Assembly: GCF_035998295.1 (NCBI RefSeq)
Contig: NZ_DASYHS010000252.1
Span: 1-5,243 of the forward strand
DNA from: DASYHS01 sp035998295
GTDB taxonomy: Bacteria; Pseudomonadota; Alphaproteobacteria; Azospirillales; Azospirillaceae
Reading direction: 5' to 3'
DNA: 5,243 nt
Both the position numbers and the translations under genes were made by a program. The notes under the pieces are model-generated. The model was given only the letters and a program-made list of their open reading frames with translations, searched no databases and was not told where the DNA came from. This document shows positions 1 through 5,053 of the stretch, one piece after another; position 1 is the stretch's first letter; every line of letters begins with the position of its first letter.

Positions 1-52
1 AAAGCGCACGAAGGCGCGACTTCTCGCCAAGGGAGACCGGCGGCAACGACAT
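1..52 (-). CDS. Possible 5' end of a leftward gene (partial, unidentified)
   Basis: On the minus strand an ATG at 52-50 opens a frame that stays open to the window edge and begins MSLPPVSLGEKSRLRAL. A GGAGAA sequence (minus strand, 67-62) lies nine bases upstream, a good Shine-Dalgarno position. The region to its right is AT-richer, as expected for a divergent promoter region. Only 17 residues are visible and I do not recognise the family. Codon third positions are mostly G or C, like the neighbours. This could equally be a chance ATG in a non-coding stretch, because all three plus-strand frames are also open across 1-52. Confidence 0.35.
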   Translation of the reverse strand, partial: MSLPPVSLGEKSRLRAL

Positions 53-234
53 GGGCTGGATTCTCCGAATCACCGACAGCCCACAGAATCACGACCAGCG
101 CAATTCGTAAACCGCCGTTAACCCGAGTTCGCAGCCCTGGCGGTAGTTCCGACAGGGTTGCGGTTCCTGCCTCCGTCTGCGATCTTCGGCCGAGGACGAC
201 ACGCGAGCACCACCGGACGGACGCCCCCCGGCCC
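53..234. promoter_or_regulatory. Non-coding divergent intergenic region with a GANTC cluster
   Basis: No convincing gene is present. Plus frames 2 and 3 stop at 119-121 and 108-110. Frame 1 is open but has no ATG or GTG start and reads as low-quality protein. Positions about 59-125 are visibly AT-richer than the rest of the window. They hold three GANTC sites (59-63, 67-71, 86-90), the first two forming the dyad GATTC-TCC-GAATC. On the minus strand TTTACG (111-106) and GATTCT (90-85) are separated by 15 bases, which is only a weak promoter match. I found no clear -35/-10 pair for the rightward gene at 235. The assignment as a promoter region is inferred from position and composition. Confidence 0.45.
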
Positions 235-2283
235 ATGGCCACAGCCGCCCAGACGACCCTCGAGACGACCGCCGCGCCGGGTGCCCCGGCGGCGGAGCCC
301 GTGCTCCTCGGCGGCAAGACCGAGATCCTGCCGGGCTCGCCGATGGCCGGGCTGAACGCGGCCGGCGGCCCGGCCTTCGCGGCGCGCAGCCAGCGCGACC
401 GCAAGGCGGAACTGTTCGCCGTCGTGTGCAACGGCGGGCTGCCGGCGCGCACGGACAGCCTGACGGCGCTGCGCAGCGCCGAGCATCCGAGCCTGATGCG
501 CCTGCACGACTGGGGCATGGTCGACTGGACGCCGGAAGGCGTTCGCCGCTTCGTCCTCGTCTTCGAGCGGCCGGCCGGGCGCCGGGTCATGGGGTCGATC
601 GGCGAGGGGCGCGAGCCGATGACCGAGGACCAGGTGACCCGCTTGGTCGTCGAGCCGCTGGCCGGCGCGCTGTCGGAGCTGCAGAGCCGGGCCATCGTCC
701 ACGGCGACATCCGCCCGACCAACCTGTTCCTGCGCGAGCAGGCGAGCGGCGTGATGATGCTGGGCGAATGCGTCTCCACGCTGCCCTCCTACGCCCAGGA
801 GCCGGTGTTCCTGACCGTCGAGCGGGCGATGGCCCTGCCGGCCGGGCGCGGCGCGGGCACGACGGCGGACGACCTGTACGCGCTCGGCGTCACGATCCTG
901 ATGCTGCTGATGGGGCGCAACCCCGTGAAGCATCTCGACGACGAGGCGGTGCTCCAGGCCAAGATCGAGCGCGGCAGCTACCCGGCCCTGGTCGGCCAGC
1001 AACGCATCTCCCTCAACGTGATGGAGCCGCTGCGCGGACTGCTCGCCGACGACCCGAAGCAGCGCTGGACGCTGCAGGACCTGGAGCTGTGGATCTCCGG
1101 CCGCCGGCTCAGCCCCAAGCAGCCGCAGGTTCCGCGCAAGGGTGCCCGGCCGTTCGAGTTCCAGGGCCAGAACCTGCAGCACAGCCGCGCGCTCGCGCGC
1201 GCCTTCTCGCGCAGCCCGGTCGTTGCCGCCCAGGCGATCGAGAACGGCGACCTCGACCGCTGGCTGCGGCGCAGCCTCGGCGACGACGCGCGCGCCGAGG
1301 CGGTCAAGGCCGCGGTCGACAGCGCCGCCGCCGCCGGCCGGTCCGGCAGCTACGAGGACCGCCTCGTCTCGCGCGTGTCCATGGCGCTCGATCCGCCCGC
1401 CCCGATCCGCTACAAGGGCAAGGCGATGATGGTCGACGCGATCGGCGGCGCGCTCGCGGAAGCCTATGCGCTGGACCAGAGCCCGCAATCCGTCGCCGAG
1501 GCCGTGGCGGCCCAGCTCCCGATGTTCTGGGTCAACGTCCAGCCGGAGTTCCGGGCCGAATACGTCCCCCTGGTCCAGACCTTCGACGCGATGCGCTCCT
1601 TCCTGGAGCGGCCGGGCCCCGGCTTCGGGGTGGAGCGCGTGCTCTACGAGCTGAACCCGACCATGGCCTGCATCAGTCCGATGGTGCGCAACCACCACCC
1701 CGCCAACCCGACCGAGCTGATGGCGGCGCTGGAGGCGGTGTCGGCGAGCCCGAACCGCCCGGGCGAACCGCTCGACCGCCACATCGTCGCCTTCCTCGCC
1801 GCGCGCTTCCGCAAGCTGGACGAGCGGATCTACGGGCTGGTCGGCGGCGGGGGCGAGGCGACGAAGCGGACGACGGCGATGCTGAACGTGCTGGGCGACG
1901 TCCAGCGCCGCTTCGGCCCGCCCGGCCTGCCGGGCCTGTGCGGCTGGATGGCCGAGCTGATCGAGCCGGCCGTCGACCGGTTCCACAGCCGCCCCAAGCG
2001 CGAGCGCCTGCGGATCGAGACGCAGAAGGCGGCGCGCACGGGCGAGATCGCGAACCTGCTGCGCCTCGTCGACGATCCCGACCAGATCCGCAAGGACGAG
2101 ATGGGCTTCCAGGCCGCGCGCAAGGAGTACGACCGCATGGGGCGGGAGATCGACCGCCTCCAGCGCGAGATCGACAACCGCGACGAGGTCGCCGAGACCC
2201 TGGGCCGGCAGGTCGCCGCGGTCGCCTCCAGCGTGCTGGCGACGCTGCTGCTGGTCGGCGTCGTCGTCGTCATGGTCACCTGA
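235..2283 (+). CDS. Tail-anchored protein with degenerate protein-kinase-like domain
   Basis: This 682-residue protein has three recognisable parts. Residues about 20-290 resemble a Hanks-type kinase fold. HPSLMRLHDWG (84-94) looks like the alphaC-beta4 region and LVFERPAGR (108-116) like the hinge. HGDIRPTNL (156-164) replaces the catalytic loop HRDxKxxN, keeping D158 and N163, and DDLYALGV (212-219) matches subdomain IX. I see no glycine-rich loop, the beta-3 position reads FAVVC with no lysine, and the DFG position reads LGE (176-178). It is therefore probably a pseudokinase or an atypical kinase. Residues about 300-610 are soluble and not recognised. Residues about 612-658 are charged and heptad-like, a probable coiled coil, and 660-681 are a hydrophobic membrane segment ending one residue before the stop, so the bulk should face the cytoplasm. 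The ATG at 235 is the first in-frame start, but its ribosome site is weak (GGACGG, 215-220, 14 bases away), so the true start could be downstream, for example M37. It is followed after 12 bp by the membrane protein gene at 2296. Confidence 0.85.
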   Translation: MATAAQTTLETTAAPGAPAAEPVLLGGKTEILPGSPMAGLNAAGGPAFAARSQRDRKAELFAVVCNGGLPARTDSLTALRSAEHPSLMRLHDWGMVDWTPEGVRRFVLVFERPAGRRVMGSIGEGREPMTEDQVTRLVVEPLAGALSELQSRAIVHGDIRPTNLFLREQASGVMMLGECVSTLPSYAQEPVFLTVERAMALPAGRGAGTTADDLYALGVTILMLLMGRNPVKHLDDEAVLQAKIERGSYPALVGQQRISLNVMEPLRGLLADDPKQRWTLQDLELWISGRRLSPKQPQVPRKGARPFEFQGQNLQHSRALARAFSRSPVVAAQAIENGDLDRWLRRSLGDDARAEAVKAAVDSAAAAGRSGSYEDRLVSRVSMALDPPAPIRYKGKAMMVDAIGGALAEAYALDQSPQSVAEAVAAQLPMFWVNVQPEFRAEYVPLVQTFDAMRSFLERPGPGFGVERVLYELNPTMACISPMVRNHHPANPTELMAALEAVSASPNRPGEPLDRHIVAFLAARFRKLDERIYGLVGGGGEATKRTTAMLNVLGDVQRRFGPPGLPGLCGWMAELIEPAVDRFHSRPKRERLRIETQKAARTGEIANLLRLVDDPDQIRKDEMGFQAARKEYDRMGREIDRLQREIDNRDEVAETLGRQVAAVASSVLATLLLVGVVVVMVT

Positions 2284-2290
2284 GGGGAGG
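2284..2290 (+). promoter_or_regulatory. Strong ribosome binding site for the 2296 gene
   Basis: GGGGAGG begins directly after the TGA stop of the upstream gene and lies five bases before the ATG at 2296. This fixes the start of the second gene and supports co-translation from one mRNA. Confidence 0.7.
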
Positions 2291-2295
2291 CGCGG

Positions 2296-2787
2296 ATGGC
2301 GGCGCAACGGGGCGGCACGGCGCGGCGGCGCGCGCGGAGCAAGGGCAACGGCCTGACGGTGCTGCTGCTGATCGTGGTGCCGATGTCGCTGCTGTTCATG
2401 CCGACCGCGGTCCTGCTGGCGGTCGGGCTGGTGCCGACGGCGGTCGCCTTCGTGATCGACCGCGACCCCGACAAGACGGCGCCGATGACGGTCGGCGCCC
2501 TCAACTTCGTGGGCGTGATGGTGTTCGCGATCCAGCTCTGGCAGGGCCGGCACTCGCTCGCGGGGGTGATGACCCTGCTCGGCGACCCGTTCACCTGGCT
2601 CGGCATGTACGGGGCGGCGGCCGTCGGCTGGGCGCTCTATTACGGCATCCCGCCCGCGGTCGCGATGTGGACCGCGATGCGGGCGGAGACGCGCATCGCG
2701 CGCCTGCGCGAGCACCAGCAGGACCTGGCGGAGGAATGGGGCCCGGAAGTCCGCGGCGAGCCGGCCGGGGACGCGCCCCGGCGGTAG
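2296..2787 (+). CDS. Small multi-pass membrane protein, unknown function
   Basis: The product has 163 residues. A basic N-terminus (RRRARSK, 10-16) is followed by hydrophobic stretches at about 20-37, 38-54, 64-81 and 103-124, suggesting three or four membrane segments. A charged C-terminal tail (about 128-163) is rich in Glu and Arg. The positive N-terminus suggests a cytoplasmic N-terminal end. The first two hydrophobic stretches are separated only by a Met-Pro, so they may form a hairpin. An acidic/basic loop, DRDPDK (55-60), links segments two and three. The gene starts 12 bp after the pseudokinase gene with a strong ribosome site, so the two are very likely co-transcribed and may act together at the inner membrane. 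I do not recognise a characterised family or any catalytic motif, so a function cannot be assigned. The stop codon lies inside the first copy of a 13-bp tandem repeat. Confidence 0.85.
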   Translation: MAAQRGGTARRRARSKGNGLTVLLLIVVPMSLLFMPTAVLLAVGLVPTAVAFVIDRDPDKTAPMTVGALNFVGVMVFAIQLWQGRHSLAGVMTLLGDPFTWLGMYGAAAVGWALYYGIPPAVAMWTAMRAETRIARLREHQQDLAEEWGPEVRGEPAGDAPRR

Positions 2788-2818
2788 GCCCCAGCGGTAG
2801 GCCCCAGCGGTAGGCCCC
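2781..2818 (+). repeat. Tandem 13-bp repeat, about 2.9 copies, at a convergent gene junction
   Basis: The unit GCGGTAGGCCCCA occurs at 2781-2793 and 2794-2806, with a third copy at 2807-2818 missing its last base. The first copy contains the TAG stop of the upstream gene (2785-2787). Because 13 is not a multiple of three, the three TAGs (2785, 2798, 2811) fall in all three plus-strand frames. It was probably formed by recent slippage or unequal duplication. Confidence 0.9.
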
Positions 2819-2831
2819 GTGCGCCTGCCGC
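2807..2831. terminator. Candidate hairpin terminator between convergent genes
   Basis: GCGGTAGGC (2807-2815) can pair with GCCTGCCGC (2823-2831) across a seven-base loop. In the rightward transcript this gives nine pairs including one U-G wobble; in the leftward (rpoH) transcript the same position is a C-A mismatch. No T-run follows on either strand, so it is not a classical intrinsic terminator. The position, immediately after the 2787 stop and just before the rpoH stop at 2835, is right for a shared terminator. The 5' arm is present three times because of the tandem repeat, so alternative pairings are possible. Confidence 0.4.
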
Positions 2832-2834
2832 CGC

Positions 2835-3722
2835 TCAGCTCTGGGCGAGTTGCTGGTCGATCGCGGCGTTGCGGATGGACTTCTGCAGCTTCTCGAACGC
2901 GCGCACCTCGATCTGGCGGACGCGCTCGCGGCTGATGCCGTATTTCTGCGACAGGTCCTCCAGCGTCGTCGGCTCCTCGCGCAGGCGCCGTTCGGTCAGG
3001 ATGTGGCGCTCGCGGTCGTTCAGGTCCTTCATCGCCTCGCGCAGCAGCACCTGGCGCTTGCCCAGCTCCTGGCGTTCGGCCAGCGAGACCTCCTGCGTGT
3101 CCGACTCGTCGACCAGCCAGTCCTGCCACTCGCCCTCGCTGTCGGCGCGCAGCGGCGCGTTCAGCGAATGGTCGGGGCTGGACAGCCGGCGGTTCATGTT
3201 GACGACGTCCGACTCGGGGACCTCCAGCTTCTCGGCGATCGCCTTGACGTGCTCGGGCGACAGGTCGCCCTCGTCGATCGCCTGCATCTGGCCCTTGAGC
3301 TTGCGCAGGTTGAAGAACAGCTTCTTCTGGGCGGCGGTGGTGCCCATCTTGACCAGCGACCAGCTGTGCAGGATGTATTCCTGGATCGCGGCGCGGATCC
3401 ACCACATCGCATATGTGGCGAGGCGGAAGCCGCGGTCGGGGTCGAAGCGCTTGACCGCCTGCATCATCCCGACATTGCCCTCGGAGATCAGCTCCGCCAG
3501 CGGCAGCCCGTAGCCGCGATAGCCCATCGCGATCTTGGCCACCAGCCGCAGGTGGCTGGTGACGAGCCGGTGGGCCGCCTCGGTGTCCCCGCACTCCTTC
3601 CAAGCCTTGGCGAGCATGAACTCCTCCTCGGGCTCGAGCAGCGGGAACTTGCGGATATCCTGGAGGTAGCGGGCCAGATTGGACTCCGAACCTAGGATGG
3701 GTACGCTCGGTGTGTTCGCCAT
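2835..3722 (-). CDS. rpoH: RNA polymerase heat-shock sigma factor RpoH (sigma-32)
   Basis: The product has 295 residues, full length for the family. It directs RNA polymerase to heat-shock promoters controlling chaperones and proteases. Region 1.2/2.1 spans about 14-66 (LARYLQDIRKFPLLEPEEE). Region 2.2, which binds core polymerase, includes LISEGNVGMMQAVKRFD (78-94). Regions 2.3-2.4, for -10 recognition and melting, include ATYAMWWIRAAIQEYI (102-117). QKKLFFNLR (132-140) is the RpoH box that separates this factor from RpoD-type sigmas. Region 4.2, a helix-turn-helix for the -35 element, is at about 252-281 with TLEDLSQKYGISRERVRQIE. I chose the start MANTPSVP at 3722 because GGGGAGAGG lies five bases upstream and homologues begin near here; the frame is open farther upstream but that part is unlike RpoH. 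The gene lies downstream of rluD on the same strand and converges on the membrane-protein operon. Many alphaproteobacteria carry more than one rpoH; this window cannot show whether a second exists. Confidence 0.97.
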   Translation of the reverse strand: MANTPSVPILGSESNLARYLQDIRKFPLLEPEEEFMLAKAWKECGDTEAAHRLVTSHLRLVAKIAMGYRGYGLPLAELISEGNVGMMQAVKRFDPDRGFRLATYAMWWIRAAIQEYILHSWSLVKMGTTAAQKKLFFNLRKLKGQMQAIDEGDLSPEHVKAIAEKLEVPESDVVNMNRRLSSPDHSLNAPLRADSEGEWQDWLVDESDTQEVSLAERQELGKRQVLLREAMKDLNDRERHILTERRLREEPTTLEDLSQKYGISRERVRQIEVRAFEKLQKSIRNAAIDQQLAQS

Positions 3723-3858
3723 GGGTGCCTCTCCCCGGCCGGAGCCCCGCGGGCGGCGGCAACGGCCGTTCATCGCTGGCCGCGGGTTCCGATTCGGACC
3801 CCCGCGGCGTTGGTCGCACAACTGCCAGAATATCTCAGCCCTGCGGCGAGGCCTATCC
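3723..3858 (-). promoter_or_regulatory. rpoH leader/promoter region with inverted repeats
   Basis: This is a 136-bp non-coding gap between the rluD stop and the rpoH start. A 28-bp dyad at 3780-3807 has seven perfect outer pairs (CCGCGGG with CCCGCGG), then a small asymmetric bulge, then an inner TCCGA/TCGGA dyad with a GATTC site at its centre. A second, perfect 10-bp palindrome, AACGGCCGTT, lies at 3761-3770. An AT-richer patch at about 3825-3870 (minus strand, including GATATT and TATTCT) is where a promoter would be expected, but I see no -35 partner at proper spacing. The large dyad could end the rluD transcript or be a structured part of the rpoH 5' untranslated region. Confidence 0.5.
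3728..3744 (-). promoter_or_regulatory. rpoH ribosome binding site with possible masking stem
   Basis: On the minus strand GGGGAGAGG (3736-3728) is the Shine-Dalgarno sequence, five bases before the ATG. A CTCC at 3744-3741 could pair with the GGAG at 3734-3731 across a six-base loop. Masking of the ribosome site is a known way to control rpoH translation by temperature in other bacteria, but a four-pair stem is weak evidence by itself. Confidence 0.5.
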
Positions 3859-4938
3859 TTAAATCGATTCCAAGCTTCCGACCAGTGCCTGGAAGTCCAA
3901 GGGTAACCCGCTCGTGAAGCTCATCTCTTCCGCGGTCCGCGGATGCCGGAACCGGATCTCCGCCGCGTGCAGGGCCTGCCTCGGAAAGCCAACAACGGTG
4001 CCGTGGGCGGGTTCCGGCAGCGTGCGCAGCTTCGCGAGTGCCGTGCGCGCCGCCCGGCCGCCGGCATAGAGCGGGTCCCCGATCAGCGGATGGCCGATAT
4101 GCGCGAGATGCACGCGGATTTGGTGGGTCCGCCCGGTCTCGAGCCGGCATTCGACCAGGGCGGCCAGCAGGCCGAAGCCCTTCAGCACCCGGTAATGGGT
4201 GACGGCCGCCCGCCCGCCGGCGACGACGGCCATCTTCTTGCGGTCGGCCGGGCTGCGCCCGATCGGGGCGTCGACCGTGCCGCGCGCGGGCGCCGGCAGC
4301 CCGAAGGTGACGGCGAGATAGGTGCGGCTGAGGCTGCGGTCCTGGAACTGCGCGGTCAGCCGGGCATGGGCGAGGTCGTTCTTGGCGACCACCATCAGCC
4401 CGCTCGTGTCCTTGTCGAGGCGGTGGACGATGCCCGGCCGGCGCACGCCGCCGATGCCCGACAGCCGGTCGCCGCAATAGGCCAGCAGCGCGTTGACCAG
4501 CGTGCCGCGCGGGTTGCCGGCCGCCGGGTGGACGACGAGGCCGGCGGGCTTGTCGACGACGAGCACGTCCTCGTCCTCGTGGACGACGGTGATCGGGATC
4601 GCCTCCGGTTCCGGGACCGCGGGCTCGGCGGCCGGCACGGCGATGCCGACGGCCTGCCCCGCGCGCACGCGCAACGAGGCGTCCGCCGCCGGCCGGCCGT
4701 CCAGGGTGACGAGGCCTTGCTCCATCAGCGCCTTGAGGCGCGAGCGCGACAGCGCTTCCGCTTCCGGCACGGTCCCGGCCAAGCCGCGGGCGAGCACGGC
4801 CAGCGCCTTGTCCAGCCGTTCGCCGGCGAGGTCGTCGGGCACGGTCAGGTCGATGCGCGCGAGGGCAGGGCCGAGGGAGGAGGCGAGGGACGGGGCACCG
4901 TCCTCGTCGTCTTCGTCTTCGTCGTCGATGCGGGACAT
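3859..4938 (-). CDS. rluD: 23S rRNA pseudouridine synthase, RluA/RluD family
   Basis: The product has 359 residues, slightly longer than E. coli RluD. It isomerises specific uridines to pseudouridine in 23S rRNA, in RluD at positions 1911, 1915 and 1917 of helix 69. An S4-like RNA-binding domain spans about 35-100 (GERLDKALAVLA at 39-50, SRSRLKALMEQGLV at 64-77). The catalytic domain begins near 115, with VVDKPAGLVVHPA at 127-139. HRLDKDTSG (172-180) is the signature motif, with D175 the expected catalytic aspartate. The conserved late motif GRTHQIRVHLAHIGHPLIGD is at 269-288. The start at 4938 is preferred over the in-frame ATGs at 5073 and 5055 because those would overlap the divergent gene and add sequence unlike the family. 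The chosen start lacks a clear ribosome site. The N-terminus has an acidic run, DDEDEDDED (residues 5-13). RluD rather than another RluA-family member is inferred from the S4 domain plus the rpoH neighbour. Confidence 0.93.
   Translation of the reverse strand: MSRIDDEDEDDEDGAPSLASSLGPALARIDLTVPDDLAGERLDKALAVLARGLAGTVPEAEALSRSRLKALMEQGLVTLDGRPAADASLRVRAGQAVGIAVPAAEPAVPEPEAIPITVVHEDEDVLVVDKPAGLVVHPAAGNPRGTLVNALLAYCGDRLSGIGGVRRPGIVHRLDKDTSGLMVVAKNDLAHARLTAQFQDRSLSRTYLAVTFGLPAPARGTVDAPIGRSPADRKKMAVVAGGRAAVTHYRVLKGFGLLAALVECRLETGRTHQIRVHLAHIGHPLIGDPLYAGGRAARTALAKLRTLPEPAHGTVVGFPRQALHAAEIRFRHPRTAEEMSFTSGLPLDFQALVGSLESI
4900..4926 (-). repeat. Short GAC/GAA-rich repeat encoding the RluD acidic run
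   Basis: Nine consecutive acidic codons (GAC, GAA and GAG) make a simple low-complexity tract of GTC/TTC triplets on the plus strand. It encodes residues 5-13 of RluD, outside the S4 and catalytic domains, and could vary in length between strains by slippage. Confidence 0.6.
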
Positions 4939-4982
4939 GAGGCCGGCAGAGTGGACCGGCGCGGCCCGGGCGCACAAGCCTC

Positions 4983-5011
4983 TTGACGGATGGGTGGTCA
5001 CGTCTTGCAGT
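4983..5011 (+). promoter_or_regulatory. Weak candidate promoter for the threonine aldolase gene
   Basis: TTGACG (4983-4988) is a near-consensus -35 element and is followed after exactly 17 bases by TGCAGT (5006-5011), a poor -10 matching the consensus at three of six positions. It would give a leader of about 35 bases before the ATG at 5054. It sits in the 115-bp spacer between divergent rluD and the aldolase gene, which otherwise holds no gene. I found no matching promoter for rluD on the other strand. Confidence 0.3.
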
Positions 5012-5053
5012 CTGTCGGCCCGGACCAGAGCAGAGAATGACGGCGACCACACC

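Noticed and set aside
51..110. A 19-codon plus-strand open frame starting at ATG 51
   Set aside because: It is short, has a poorly spaced ribosome site, and no sign of conservation can be read from one sequence.
1..234. An upstream extension of the pseudokinase gene, since its frame is open to the window edge
   Set aside because: No ATG or GTG start occurs in this frame before 235, the composition is AT-richer, and the translation does not look like a protein domain.
1186..1203. An alternating CG-rich stretch (CGCGCG-CT-CGCGCG) that could form unusual DNA structure
   Set aside because: It lies inside the pseudokinase gene and is explained by Arg/Ala codons in a very high-GC genome.
426..2813. 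A 795-codon open frame on the plus strand
   Set aside because: It overlaps the pseudokinase and membrane-protein genes in another frame, with Arg/Ala/Pro/Gly-rich translation typical of a frame shadow.
2850..3695. Open frames on the plus strand opposite rpoH
   Set aside because: They are antisense to a gene with a full set of sigma-factor motifs and have no recognisable domains.
3761..3790. GGAAC (minus strand, 3790-3786) followed by CGTT (3764-3761), resembling an EcfG general-stress promoter
   Set aside because: The spacer is 21 bases, while EcfG promoters need about 16-17, so the match is probably chance.
118..3819. A 1233-codon open frame on the minus strand running antisense to the pseudokinase operon and through rpoH
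   Set aside because: It is a product of high GC with few stop codons. The translation is low-complexity and rich in Arg, Ala, Gly, Pro and His, and it overlaps well-supported genes in another frame.
3943..4986. A 347-codon plus-strand open frame opposite rluD
   Set aside because: It is an antisense shadow of rluD, which has clear S4 and catalytic motifs.
3770..5050. A 426-codon minus-strand frame overlapping rluD
   Set aside because: It is a different frame from RluD with an Arg/Pro/Ala-rich translation and no domain.
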